This document shows positions 1 to 10,821 of a stretch of 64,000 nucleotides of DNA, one piece after another. Both the position numbers and the translations under genes were made by a program. The stretch's first letter is position 1, and each line of letters opens with the position of its first letter. Below the pieces are notes generated by a model that worked only from the letters and a program-made list of their open reading frames with translations, was not told where the DNA came from and did no database searches. Origin of the DNA: Gracilaria gracilis (taxonomy: Eukaryota > Rhodophyta > Florideophyceae > Gracilariales > Gracilariaceae); NCBI GenBank assembly GCA_030374805.1, contig JARGSG010000028.1, forward strand, positions 372,001 through 436,000. The letters are read 5' to 3'.

Positions 1-833
1 CGTTCGCGCTGGTTGTGTCTAACGCCAGTATATCTAGAACGGTTCCGACGGGCAGATTTCACACGGTTTGGGCCGTTCTGCACCAGCAAGACAAGAGTAA
101 ACTGACGATAACTGCGAAGCACGAGAGCTCTACATCCAAGCAAGCGTAGCCATGTAACTGTCTACCCTCAGGAACTTTTTGCATCCTGGGCTTCATATTG
201 CAGCAATGACCACTGCGACTGCGGTGTGAGTGGGCTTTGGCTTCAAGAAGGAACCACAAGCATTTTTCTTTTGAAGTGTGATTCTTCGGGAAGAGTTCGC
301 AGTACTAACCGAGAAGTGCGAGTACTTTCTACAAGGATTCGTAGAACACTATTCGCGCATATTCTTGGATGTATAGCGAGAGAATTCTTTCTCTAACAAG
401 TTTGTTTCAGTCGTCGAAAACTGATCTCCGCAGTCAAGAAGGTGACAGAACTTTGTCATCTTCCTCACTTGAGAGGACCAGCTGAAGGGACCACACTATA
501 CAGTTTCTCTCCTCACAGGTACACTAGAGAACGTGGTTACATTCCCAAAATCATGGCTCGCAGCCCGCAGTAACGAAGGTGGAATTACATGAAGAAAGTT
601 GTGTATTGTGGTTTTCGTTTAAAAGCTCCTATAAGGAAAAGTCAGTGGCTAAAGAGAAAGGAACAACATCATGCTGCGTTCCTGAAAAACACGGTCGAAC
701 AAAACAGTTAAGCGATAAACCATCTTGCCAATACTGGTACAACTTCTCACTCTCGAAGTTCTTACGCTCTACGATTCTAACTAAGGCGTTATTTGCAGTC
801 TCGATTATGGTCAAGCACGAAGTGCCTAACGTC
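1..833. other. Left edge, no supported gene
   Basis: Short open stretches occur on both strands, but none has a recognisable domain, a convincing start or a splice pattern. The part next to 834 could hold further 3' exons or the 3' UTR of the minus-strand gene at 834-1312. Confidence 0.4.
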
Positions 834-1312
834 CTAGAGATCAGACACCATAGACTTAAGTTCACGAAGGTCACTGTCCACCTCCGTCATGCGTGAGCGA
901 ATCCTTTCAATGATGTCATCAATGTTCTTCTTTGATAAGTCACTTCCACTCTTTCCAGTGCTTATTGCCGAAGCAGTTCTTCTCGCGGACAGGGCAACAC
1001 TATTCCTTGATTCCTGTTTGTGGAAACTAGCCATTCTTTCAAAATCTTCTCGCAGATAAGAAAAACTCATATCAGAACCTTCCTGTGCATTATAAGATGA
1101 AGTGACTGTCGCAACTTACTCTTAACAATTTCTTCCGTATTCGTTCGTGAGAACGGTTTCTGCGAATCGGCACTGGTAAGCCCAGGTCCGCTCTTCACTT
1201 CAGAACCAGAAGACTTCACGACTGAGCTGGGAGAACGGCTGTGAGTGGCGGCATCATGAGTCTTACCAGACCCGATTCTCTGCTCCCAGACATTCGCCAT
1301 CTTTGCGGCCAT
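834..1312 (-). CDS. Unrecognised small coiled-coil protein, two exons proposed
   Basis: Two overlapping minus-strand open segments can be joined by one intron. Exon 1 is 1312-1120, starting at an ATG (MAAKMANVWEQ). The intron is 1119-1079, beginning GTAAGT and ending GAAG. Exon 2 is 1078-834. The join keeps the frame and gives 145 residues. The first half is rich in Ser, Gly and Lys and looks disordered. The last 30 or so residues alternate hydrophobic and charged positions (IDDIIERIRSRMTEVDSDL), as in a coiled coil. I do not recognise the family. The 41-base intron is shorter than the other introns here (72-111 bases), so the splice is uncertain and the gene may extend further 3'. Confidence 0.35.
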
Positions 1313-2196
1313 GTTAGTTTGCTTGTCGGTATATTCGACTACAGCAGAATAGAGTTTTGTTAGTCGTAATTTGCTTCGTCATCTTGGAAAGAAATGTTGG
1401 CCGGCATTGTCCCCGATAATCCTTAGAACACTTACCTTTAGTATTCAGCGAAGAATGAGACATCCTCGTCGGAACTATGTATGTATGTCTGTATATACTT
1501 CTGGATACTGGATATCCTGTACCACACAAGAAAAGGGTGCAATGAAAAGCCTGGAGTTCCTAGTAGAGGTGCTTTGCCACTCGCAAAATACATACGCAAG
1601 GGTAGGAACCTTCGAGCACAGATGAAAAACACGTTATGTCCTGAAAGGCATGGTGCAAGGGGATAGATGTTTTGCAGATATGTCTGAGAGGCTTATCCAC
1701 GTCACAACCCCAGCACTATCTTCGAATCAATTGCATTTGCTCCCAAACAAGAAACAAGCTCAGAGCTGCAGACGGCTTGACACGTCAAAGAGTTTTCGAG
1801 TCAGCATGCAAAGAAAGTTCTATAATTTTCGCTCCGTTCCCTCTCTTTCATCAGGCCACGCCTGATCATCGTGATCGGGGGCAGTGCTGATTGGCGTCGA
1901 GTGTTTTTAATGTATCGCCCCACGGCCGCGGGAGTCTAATACAAAGCTCACATCGTACATGATCATCGTCATCATCATCATTAAAATGAACGGCAACAAG
2001 AGCCACATCTGATTGCCCATTTTCACCCAAAGAAACAGACAGAGAGAGAAGAAATTCCTTCGTACAACTTTACAATACTATCTACATGTGATACATTGTG
2101 CAAAATTTGTATCGAGCTTGCGACATACCAAACTTTTTACATGTGCGCCTCTGGACAAGTGGTTGCCCTCCTAACCTTAACCAGTAGACAGAGAAT
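1313..2196. other. Intergenic, no gene seen
   Basis: This lies between the small minus-strand gene and the end of the UBR ligase gene. Only short, featureless open frames are present. A CAT/ATC microsatellite lies near 1959-1983. The part nearest 2196 is the expected 3' UTR of the ligase. Confidence 0.5.
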
Positions 2197-5100
2197 TCAA
2201 CGCAGCGGTCTACCCGCCGCCGCAACCGGACCCAGAGCCCCAAATGTTGGACTCAGGTCACGAGCAGAGCTAGTTCGTTGCGTCTTAACCAATATTCTAG
2301 GATCCTGATCAAACCCATGACAAAGCCACAGCTGTTCCAAAACAGAGTATCTGTCGTTATTGAGTAGAAGAGGGATTCCTCGACGAAGCGATTCGTCTTC
2401 TTCACCATGAGGGTCAAGGTATGGCGATCCCCACACAACGCTCCGGTCTCCTCTCAAAATATAGATCTTCGCCTCTTTCAGTAACAAGAAGACCCCAATG
2501 CCAGCTCCGCACACATCAGCATGCATTTCTATCTCCATTACACTCGACCCAAAAGGCCCGCAAAGAACCTTTCCACAAACAAGGCAGAGGGCTGGATTCT
2601 TTGGGACGCGACAACATTTGCTGCAGCATGAACCATTTAGCCCCTCCAACAAAGTCTGAAGGAGATCAGGCAACTTTTTTAGGCTGGCGGGCTTTGGCAT
2701 GATGAGTCTTGACAAAACCAGTTCATCGGTTGACGAAGATATATTTTTCTCATTGAGGAAAAGGTTCACTTCTTCTTTCCAGAAATTACCAATACTGGGT
2801 ACGTTCAGATACTGAGCTATAGCCTCAACCTCTCGACTTGCGCTTGCCAACCCAGAATTTTTCTCGTCATACGGAGATATAGGAGGTCTCTCCGAAGGCA
2901 ATACACACCAATAGAGAATGGAGACTCGCCGCAGAAATACAATGAGCTCCTTTGTCAAATGTGATACCGAAGTGGCTTTTCGACTCTGACGAACGAGACA
3001 ATCAAAGCTCAAGCGGATCAAGAAACTGACATCTTGCCCTGTCAAAGGAGTCGGCCACATGAGAAATACGTAAGACAATGTTACGAATGGGTCTGCGGCC
3101 ACTCGCTTTTCTGTTGTCAGAAGATTCCAAAGTCCCTGAACAGCCTTGCGGCATTCTTCACCTTGGTGCTTGGTGCTCATGTAAAACTGTGCCCTTGCGC
3201 AAGCAAATAATTTTGGAAGCGTTCTCCGTGTGGTTTGCAAAGGCGATGTGCCCCACTCGTAAGACCTTGCCAGTATCTCCGCAGATGCAATAGTAGATGT
3301 CACAGCCACTGGAAGTCCATAGCCACAGGTCCATATGCGACATTTATGGCCGTAAGCATCAGTAACAAACGAGCTATACGTTTCCACTGAAACCCGGAAT
3401 CTCTCCAACATACGTAACACTGCGCCTGCTGCCTGGGGATCCGCTACGTCCTTTGCTCTAGTCTTGAAGGGCAGTGATGCTTGAAATACACCTTCATGGA
3501 ATTTCCATTCCAATCTTCCCATAGGTCCGTATAACTTAACTTCGTAGGGACTGGCTTTGTTATCAAAGATAATGTTCTTCGACTTCTTCAACCATTCTGA
3601 AAACTCCTCGATTTCCACTGTGGAAGATATTCTTGAGCCTTTTAGAGGTAAATCACTACATATGCTACCATCGAGAGGAAAACGAACACATGGCAAAACT
3701 AAGTTTGCAAGTCTTCGGCACACAGGACACAGGAATTCTACTCTTTGTAAATTCACAACATTAAATCCTTCGAAGAGTATACGTCTGGAGTTACTATGTA
3801 ACAAGCTCGAAAAGTATCTCTCAAAGCATCCCATGTGAATTACGTGACTGCAAAGCGATATATGCAGACACTTGGACATTTCGACTCCTTCCTTCAACAG
3901 ATTTAAATGAATTAACTTCTGTTGTGTGCCGACGAAATCGGTTACAATGGCTGTCTCAATGTTCGTGTCCACTTCTGATCCCAGTGTATGAGCCTCCCGT
4001 CCGCTTGTACCTGAAGTGCTACGACCCGTTTCCGACTGACTTAACTTACATTGATCCCTGGAGATGGAGGGCAGTTTGGTATTCTGGCGAAATCCAATAT
4101 AACCCAAAAGGCCACTCTCATCCGAAACTTCTGCTTCATGGCACAAAGCACATTTCTGGACGACATAGGGCTTATCTCTGCCTCCTTCAAGGGCGTTTGA
4201 TTGATAGTTGGCCACATTTGCTGAGCTGCTTTTGAGGTTATTCCCATGCTCTTCACGGACATGACTTTCGCCGGCCTCGTGGTTCAAAACCGTTTCAGAC
4301 CTTGATTCATCGGCTTCTGATATAAGTTTTGCAAAATTTGCCTGTGCTATACGCATCCGCGTCAAAGCAGCTGTTTGCCGTTCCTTCTTCTTGGCTAACA
4401 ACTTTCGCCGGCGATCTTCATCGCCTTTGAGTACATTTTCCCTACGAGACGGTCTCGAGTCCCCAGTATAAAGAGAGCGCATCGTCTCTGGAATTTGTCC
4501 TTGCAAGAAGATTCGATCCTCTGCAGAACATCGCTTGCACGACTCCTGAATAATTCGAGAGAAAACTGGCGTGAAATCCGAGAAGAGCGGCGGCTGCAAC
4601 TCAGTGAGACGACAAACTAGATTGCAAATAATTCCCATCGGTGACTTCTGAAAACTCTGGGGTTGACAGCAGCGTGATAACCATAACTCCGCTTCACTCC
4701 TTGGACAGGTAGCGGTCACTGACTCAACGTTTGAGCACACCAAATGAACTGCAGCTGCACATGTCGTAGTTTGTATCCTTCGCGAATATGGAAGACTGAA
4801 AGCTTCCCTTAATGTTACGGTAGCCAGGCTTAGATTGTCTTGCTCACAGAGCGAAAGAGAAAGTTGTTTCAAGCCTTCAAATTGATGCCAGAATGGTCGC
4901 CCACTGATGATTTCATCTGTGATCATCATAACATGAGCATTTCGTCGCTTGGTCGCCATGGCGTGGCGCACTTCGGCTGCGTTTTTCTCTCGGACAGCGT
5001 ATTGAGGAAAAAAAGGATCAAACTCTCCCCAAACCTCGTCCTTTAAGCTGTACCTGCCTTGCTCCATTTTCTTGGGCTCAACGTAGCTCGCAATGTTGGA

Positions 5101-8100
5101 GATTACACGATCAATGGGAAGCTGAGAGGCTCTTCTTGAAGATTCGCCTGATTCCCTATTCAAAATGTGATTGACCCGAAACGAGCATACACGACATAAT
5201 TGGGAATGGGTCCTATCCTGAGAGCATAGTAAGTGAAGAAGCTTTCGTCTCAAGTTTTGTCCTTCTGATTGTCCACACAAACTCCTTTCAGACGTGATGT
5301 GCACAAAAAGAGTCATCAAACCTTCCAAAAGTATCGGAGCGAAACTGGCTATATCTTCCTTGGGATCACTCGGAGCACGTACGAATATACTTCCATTCGG
5401 AGTGTCCTCTTTAAAAGTTATCGGGACAAGTGGAAGAATACCTGTGTCAACCCCCGTTACTTCTTTTCCGGGCAATGCAGAAGAACTTTCTAGAGAATTA
5501 CCTTCCCTCGGAGTACCAAGAGCAGTGCGAGCAGGCTCTTCGTTCGTAGTGGGTGACTTTGCTTCAAGCGAAAACGAATTGACGAAGTCCATAAGGTTCG
5601 GTATGTCTTTGATTCGAAAGGTCTTCATTGCCAACGATATGAACTCCTTAGCTTTCATTGAGGCAGCACAACACTGTTGTAAGAAGATATCCAAATCTAC
5701 AAACCATTCTGAGTAAACTGGATACCTGTAGTACGCTGACATAAAACTTGCGATCCTGCCGTTCCTTCTCCACATCTTCGCCCTCTCCTGGGCAAGAAAA
5801 GCTTGAATCCGAAGTGGGTGGATCACGAGCCTCTCTATATCTCCAGTTACACCCTCTCCAAGACCGCCACTCAATGCAGTTGGTAAGTCCAACGCATCTA
5901 ATCGTATGGCATGGTGCACAAACAGTGAGAAAAGTCGGTGCAATGGCAAATGAACAGATATGGCATGCGCAACAGTGAAATACTCCCCAGCATAGGTTGA
6001 AAGCGCTTCGCGATATTCTTCTCCTTCAAGCCAATCATCTAGGCATTTCCTCACAACCCCAATTGCTCGCAAACGAGACATTTTGAGGCTCAGGCCATCC
6101 TCATCCATAGCATCCGCTTCGTTCTTCAACATGCTTTCATTTCCGCAGAACCCATTTGCCAAGAGCTCAGCTAAATGATAAGTTTCCATCTCGACTCGAA
6201 AACCCTCGAACCAGAGAATTGGTTCTGTCGGCACGTGGTCCCCCATTCTTCTTGACAACGGATGCATTCCTTGGAACATCGACATAAGTCGCACAAAGAG
6301 TCTGAATAAGTCCATTCTTCTGTGCACAACATGAAACGAAACATCTGGGTGAGAGAGGATATAATTGAGATCCGCCATTATTCTACCCCACACATCGCTT
6401 ATTCCTAAAGAGTTCTCAAAAGACCAGTCAAGACGCATCGTGTGTGCCAAAGGCACCTCGCCTCGGAGGGCAGCTTTCTCATTTTTACGTGCTCGAATAA
6501 TACCTTTAGTGAGCCCAGTATCTGGTTGCATGTTTGGCACAACGCAATGAATCGATGGACACAGAGTTCGCACCCCTGCCTCAAATGCGGCCATTCGGTG
6601 TACAGGAAGGCTAGAATACTGTGCATAATCGTCACCGTCATTCTCGGAAGCATCGCTCTCACTCATTGTAGCACGGAGACTTTCAACTTCCACGGGAGTA
6701 GACGGATTTCCAGAATCCAAAACGAGCCGTAATCTTTCTCTCGTGTCCTCATCAATAACTTGAGGATGTTCTCTGCCACCCTCCGTTTCATCATTCTGAT
6801 TCGCTCGCAATCCACTAGCGTGCTTCGCGAGCAATCGCGTTAAACTCATGTTACCCTTCTCTTTGACAATGCCCTCTGCTATAGCAGAATCTTCATCATT
6901 TTCATCATCCACACTCATGGGTTGCTGAAGACTTTCGTTTTGAACTGCAAGCCATCGTTGGACGTAGTTCGTCTGGTCAAATGGAACATCTTGCCGGTAC
7001 ACAGTAAGCGGCAACGATACGGATTCAAACATAACGCACAAAAGTTTGAGAAGCGTCTCTAGCAACCCTCCTTCTTGCAACATCACAGGAACAAGAGCGG
7101 GTACCGTAAACAGCTGGACCGTGAAACTTCCAACGATGTCAATTTCGCTATCGCCATACTCTGGGGTTTCCTGAGACTTGTCTTGACTGTCATACTTCCG
7201 CACAATTTGAGCGTGAATAAATCTAGGATAGTTCTTGGCAAACTTCTCGAGAAAGATCCTTCGAAACACAACGTCGGTTATAAGCTCAAAGTAAAAAGTA
7301 TGCAAACTAGACAAGATTGGATCTGGAAGCATACCCGTACCGTCCATACTGAGCATAAGGTCAAGCCATGACGTAAAATTGCTTCCTCCAGAGGCAGACG
7401 CACTTGCCGCTTCGGTTGTGAGCCATTGTATTGTTGTTGAAGTCAAAAGTAATCCGATGGCACGACGAATACCATCGCCACAGCTGACGACCTCATTCAA
7501 CCACTTCAGGGTCGACTTTGTGCGAACGACAAGTTCAGCATAGCTACTGCCGATGAGCATATTAAGTGTGACCCTCGCCTGACTTCTTGACCGACAGGCT
7601 TCATGAAGAACTGCACAAGACTTGTACAATGACCTAGCCACGACGGTTACTGCCTCAATAAGAGCGCGTTTCAAACCAGTGTCCATTGCACCGCTGAGGT
7701 CTTCATTTTCGGAGCTTGCGCCCTTATGGTTACTGCAGAAACCGTTCGGCTGCCATGCTTGATCATCACCGCAATCGCAGCAGCCGCCACTTATGCGCAG
7801 CATAGCATAGTCGTGACCTTCATGATTCCCGTTTTTAAAGCAAGGGATACAAACAACGCAGGAAGGATCTCTTTCGCAGGTCTTGCATTTGTACGCAAGC
7901 TCATCCTCCTTCCACACTCTTCCACAAACGCCGTTTCTGGCGGCTTCACCGGCAGCCTCTTTCAGAGAGGGCAAACCAGGCGACGGCCAACAGTGGGGGA
8001 CTAACGCAGAAGAAATGGCATTGTTTACTGCCTGTGCGTTCCCCCGAAACTGGGGGTTTTCTAGCAAATACGAGACGAGAAACGAAACATCGCCTTCTGC

Positions 8101-8223
8101 GAATTGAATGGCAGGGGGTCTGCTCGGACGGGTAGGTGCGATCAAATGCGCATAGAGGAGGCGGGCGTGGCGAACAAGTCTGTCTCTTGTGTCTTTGTGG
8201 TGAGGTGTTGCGCTTTGACTCAT
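2197..8223 (-). CDS. UBR-box N-recognin E3 ubiquitin ligase (UBR1/PRT6 family)
   Basis: A 2008-residue protein in one exon starts at the ATG at 8223. A UBR box spans about residues 100-168, with the clustered Cys/His pattern of the zinc fold that binds basic N-terminal residues (CIPCFKNGNHEGHDY, then CCDCGDD and CSNHKG). A RING-H2-type domain lies at about 1355-1500: a CALCHE half, a long insert, then HISLCSHVIHMGC and CPVCRR. A Cys-rich C-terminal module at about 1850-1970 (CSKCCRVP...CLVCGKVLCG) matches the family's conserved tail. The family ubiquitinates N-degron proteins for proteasomal decay. I see no ClpS-like domain after the UBR box, so it may act mainly on basic N-termini, as plant PRT6 does. 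Family assignment is firm; the ortholog name is not. A 6-kb gene with no intron fits the intron-poor pattern here. Confidence 0.93.
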   Translation of the reverse strand: MSQSATPHHKDTRDRLVRHARLLYAHLIAPTRPSRPPAIQFAEGDVSFLVSYLLENPQFRGNAQAVNNAISSALVPHCWPSPGLPSLKEAAGEAARNGVCGRVWKEDELAYKCKTCERDPSCVVCIPCFKNGNHEGHDYAMLRISGGCCDCGDDQAWQPNGFCSNHKGASSENEDLSGAMDTGLKRALIEAVTVVARSLYKSCAVLHEACRSRSQARVTLNMLIGSSYAELVVRTKSTLKWLNEVVSCGDGIRRAIGLLLTSTTIQWLTTEAASASASGGSNFTSWLDLMLSMDGTGMLPDPILSSLHTFYFELITDVVFRRIFLEKFAKNYPRFIHAQIVRKYDSQDKSQETPEYGDSEIDIVGSFTVQLFTVPALVPVMLQEGGLLETLLKLLCVMFESVSLPLTVYRQDVPFDQTNYVQRWLAVQNESLQQPMSVDDENDEDSAIAEGIVKEKGNMSLTRLLAKHASGLRANQNDETEGGREHPQVIDEDTRERLRLVLDSGNPSTPVEVESLRATMSESDASENDGDDYAQYSSLPVHRMAAFEAGVRTLCPSIHCVVPNMQPDTGLTKGIIRARKNEKAALRGEVPLAHTMRLDWSFENSLGISDVWGRIMADLNYILSHPDVSFHVVHRRMDLFRLFVRLMSMFQGMHPLSRRMGDHVPTEPILWFEGFRVEMETYHLAELLANGFCGNESMLKNEADAMDEDGLSLKMSRLRAIGVVRKCLDDWLEGEEYREALSTYAGEYFTVAHAISVHLPLHRLFSLFVHHAIRLDALDLPTALSGGLGEGVTGDIERLVIHPLRIQAFLAQERAKMWRRNGRIASFMSAYYRYPVYSEWFVDLDIFLQQCCAASMKAKEFISLAMKTFRIKDIPNLMDFVNSFSLEAKSPTTNEEPARTALGTPREGNSLESSSALPGKEVTGVDTGILPLVPITFKEDTPNGSIFVRAPSDPKEDIASFAPILLEGLMTLFVHITSERSLCGQSEGQNLRRKLLHLLCSQDRTHSQLCRVCSFRVNHILNRESGESSRRASQLPIDRVISNIASYVEPKKMEQGRYSLKDEVWGEFDPFFPQYAVREKNAAEVRHAMATKRRNAHVMMITDEIISGRPFWHQFEGLKQLSLSLCEQDNLSLATVTLREAFSLPYSRRIQTTTCAAAVHLVCSNVESVTATCPRSEAELWLSRCCQPQSFQKSPMGIICNLVCRLTELQPPLFSDFTPVFSRIIQESCKRCSAEDRIFLQGQIPETMRSLYTGDSRPSRRENVLKGDEDRRRKLLAKKKERQTAALTRMRIAQANFAKLISEADESRSETVLNHEAGESHVREEHGNNLKSSSANVANYQSNALEGGRDKPYVVQKCALCHEAEVSDESGLLGYIGFRQNTKLPSISRDQCKLSQSETGRSTSGTSGREAHTLGSEVDTNIETAIVTDFVGTQQKLIHLNLLKEGVEMSKCLHISLCSHVIHMGCFERYFSSLLHSNSRRILFEGFNVVNLQRVEFLCPVCRRLANLVLPCVRFPLDGSICSDLPLKGSRISSTVEIEEFSEWLKKSKNIIFDNKASPYEVKLYGPMGRLEWKFHEGVFQASLPFKTRAKDVADPQAAGAVLRMLERFRVSVETYSSFVTDAYGHKCRIWTCGYGLPVAVTSTIASAEILARSYEWGTSPLQTTRRTLPKLFACARAQFYMSTKHQGEECRKAVQGLWNLLTTEKRVAADPFVTLSYVFLMWPTPLTGQDVSFLIRLSFDCLVRQSRKATSVSHLTKELIVFLRRVSILYWCVLPSERPPISPYDEKNSGLASASREVEAIAQYLNVPSIGNFWKEEVNLFLNEKNISSSTDELVLSRLIMPKPASLKKLPDLLQTLLEGLNGSCCSKCCRVPKNPALCLVCGKVLCGPFGSSVMEIEMHADVCGAGIGVFLLLKEAKIYILRGDRSVVWGSPYLDPHGEEDESLRRGIPLLLNNDRYSVLEQLWLCHGFDQDPRILVKTQRTSSARDLSPTFGALGPVAAAGRPLR

Positions 8224-9573
8224 GACGATTGAAGAGGAGGTGAAATACGTTCTGGTCTCAGAAGAGGTACCTTTTGAGGATTGGAGATTAGAAGATTGAG
8301 CCGTGGTGAGACTAAGGCTCGAAAGAACCGCACTGGTTCACCATAGACTGAGGACGGCCAAAGTGCGTGGCAACAAGAAGATGATCAAAGTGGGAGTTGT
8401 GGAATGTATGCGACGGCGTTTACGCGAGGGTGTAAAACAGGCGCGCGTCCCCGGGCCAGGCTTGCGAAGCACTCGGCAGCGCTGGTGTACGAAGCGCAAC
8501 CACCACCAAGTCGGGCAGAGCTGCGGAGTATGTATGTACCGCAGGTATGTAAGTTTTACTGGAAAGTAACCACCAGGTGGGATGCGGCTTCAGATGGACT
8601 CCACTGATTTCACCGAACGTGCGCGTGATTTTCACATGACGCTTGGAGCCACAACGCACAGATCGACCAATCGGTGCGCCATGCCGCAGGCAAATGCCAG
8701 CATCTGAGCTTTGCACAAAAGACACGTGGCCTACCAGCTACGAACTCTGTAGTTCGAAGGCAGTCCCGAAACACGCCTGAACAGTGAACGTTTTGTATCT
8801 GTCCCGCAATGGGGCTGTGCTTGCCTGCTTCCATGACCATTACCACGCCCCCGCTCGCTAATCTTCGGTCGCACTCGGACGTACAAGTTGGAAGCAACAA
8901 TGGCACCACTGGCAGCATCCGAAGTTGATCACGAGCCTGCGTGAATACTACAGAGGAGAACGAATGCCCCTATCAGTAATTGCTGTGCTGCAAACGAACA
9001 AAGCACGCTCGTCAGAGAGTTCTCGTTGATCTCCAGAGCGATTACAGAAAGCAATCAAGCATCTCTCGCTTGCAACAACATGTAGCGTCTGTCATCTGCT
9101 TTGGCCCGTGTCTACCGCAATAGAACTGAAAAGAACATTGACCCTTTTGTGATCATGTTTGTCTTGAGCAACCGGAAAGTAAGCACAGCAATATTGTTCC
9201 CTTTCGGCTGCAACACGGGCCATAAGCAAGAGCTTACTTCCAATCGAGAGCCCATAACACACTGCGAGCATGCTCCGCCGCATCACCCTTTTCCAATCTG
9301 CTTGTCCCGATTGTCTTCGTGTTTATCAACAACGTTGAGGACAATTAAAGGCACTGTCACGCATCCCATACTGCCTTACTTTTGTCCAAAGACACTACCT
9401 TTTCCGTCTATACAGGCTGTAGCCATTGTACGAGAACGACAATAAGAGGAATTCCATTCCAGTGTCCAAAGTCCCTAACTTTTTCTGAGAATGCTGTCAA
9501 CATCGGCACAGTGTTAGCAGTTCAAACTCTCGTATCAAGCAAGCATCTTAACCGGCGAGGTCATCGCTGAACA
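8224..9573. other. Intergenic, promoter side of two divergent genes
   Basis: This 1.35-kb stretch separates the starts of the UBR ligase (minus) and the secreted Cys-rich protein (plus). Open frames of about 100 codons on both strands lack domains and overlap each other. I see no RNA gene or clear repeat. Confidence 0.5.
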
Positions 9574-10821
9574 ATGGGCACGGTTTTCTTTGCTATCGCT
9601 CTAGCATTCGCTTCGCATCTTACGATTCCCTTCGCTTACGGAAATGCTGTCTCGCAACCTGTGGATTCCGATATAGCTTTAGAGCCTGTGTTCAGAGGTT
9701 ACAGAATACCGTTCAGCAGAATTTCTGTCTTCCTCTCTCCGCCGGCTGTAAGGGAAGATGCGAGAGGGTTGACTGGCGATCCGTGCTTTGCTAGTGTCAA
9801 CTGCACAGATGATAGAGCATGTCGCGGCTTAACAGGGGGTGAATGTAGTGTTCAGAGTGATGTGCCATGTGGACTATGCTTTCCTGCTCAGTTCAAGTTT
9901 TGCTCGAAACATAACCAATGTGACGCTGGAGAGGTCTGCGCGCGAACCCTGGTCGACCCATTTGTCTGCTTGTCTGCATCCTTCGTGTCGCAAGAAAACA
10001 CGAAAATGGGAACACCTCTTTTCGTCACAAGGGAAGACGAGGATAAGCTCCCAAGTTGTAGAGCTTCTGATGAGAGTGATGCTGAGATAAACGATGAGCC
10101 CGGTTCAGGCCATGCCGTTCGCCCCTACCCATATACCGCACTGTCGTTTGAGAACTGTTCCCGGTCGTCTGATTGTGGTGAAGTAGGCGAATGTGTATAT
10201 GGAAAGTTTGATTATGAGACTGGGTACAACTGCTGTGGTGGACGTGATCCTTCCGAGTGCTACTGCATACCAAAAGAACCTGAACCGTGCTCCAATGATT
10301 TCGATTGCAGTGAGATCGGCGAAATGTGCATGGAATCCTTCGGAAAGCCGGCCAAATGCGTTTCCAGAAAGAACTCTGAAAGCCTTGTCAAGGAATGGGG
10401 AATGCATCCAAGTGGAACGAAGGACCAAGATACGAGAACAAAAACCGATGAAACGGGAAAGAGCTCCGCAGCCTCAGAGAGTTCGTGCATTGGTCACCAC
10501 CATTTAAGTGAAATGTCCCCAGAAAGGCTTTTGTACAAGACTTATAGAGTTGCAAGGGTTCTCTGTGACGAGCAGAACAGTTGTGCAACCCCCGGTCACA
10601 TTGTGAAGTACAACAGTATTTCCATGATGATGTCCTCGTATTGTGACAAGAATGAAGTGAATTGTCTTTCTTCGATTATGAAGGTCAACAGCCCCCGCTA
10701 CTCTGTCGCTGCTGAGGTAATGAGTAATACTAAAGGGCTCACTTTCACCGCGTTTTCGGCTCGATATAGAACGCGGTATGAGGAGACGATTCTTTCAACC
10801 TTGATTCGCTTCGGACTTTAG
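9574..10821 (+). CDS. Secreted cysteine-rich protein, unrecognised family
   Basis: The ATG at 9574 opens a 415-residue protein. Its N-terminus (MGTVFFAIALAFASHLTIPFAYG) reads as a signal peptide, cleaved near residue 23-25. Residues about 70-145 and 195-270 each hold a cluster of regularly spaced Cys with small Asp/Gly-rich turns (CSKHNQCDAGEVC; CSNDFDCSEIGEMC), suggesting repeated disulfide-bonded extracellular modules. A linker rich in Thr, Ser and Lys follows. The last 110 residues form a separate Cys-containing domain beginning SSCIGHHHLSEMSPERL. There is no membrane anchor or retention motif, so secretion into the cell wall or vacuole is likely. The modules resemble small Cys-rich domains of secreted ligands or inhibitors, but I cannot assign a family. 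Several N-x-S/T sites are present. Confidence 0.75.
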   Translation: MGTVFFAIALAFASHLTIPFAYGNAVSQPVDSDIALEPVFRGYRIPFSRISVFLSPPAVREDARGLTGDPCFASVNCTDDRACRGLTGGECSVQSDVPCGLCFPAQFKFCSKHNQCDAGEVCARTLVDPFVCLSASFVSQENTKMGTPLFVTREDEDKLPSCRASDESDAEINDEPGSGHAVRPYPYTALSFENCSRSSDCGEVGECVYGKFDYETGYNCCGGRDPSECYCIPKEPEPCSNDFDCSEIGEMCMESFGKPAKCVSRKNSESLVKEWGMHPSGTKDQDTRTKTDETGKSSAASESSCIGHHHLSEMSPERLLYKTYRVARVLCDEQNSCATPGHIVKYNSISMMMSSYCDKNEVNCLSSIMKVNSPRYSVAAEVMSNTKGLTFTAFSARYRTRYEETILSTLIRFGL

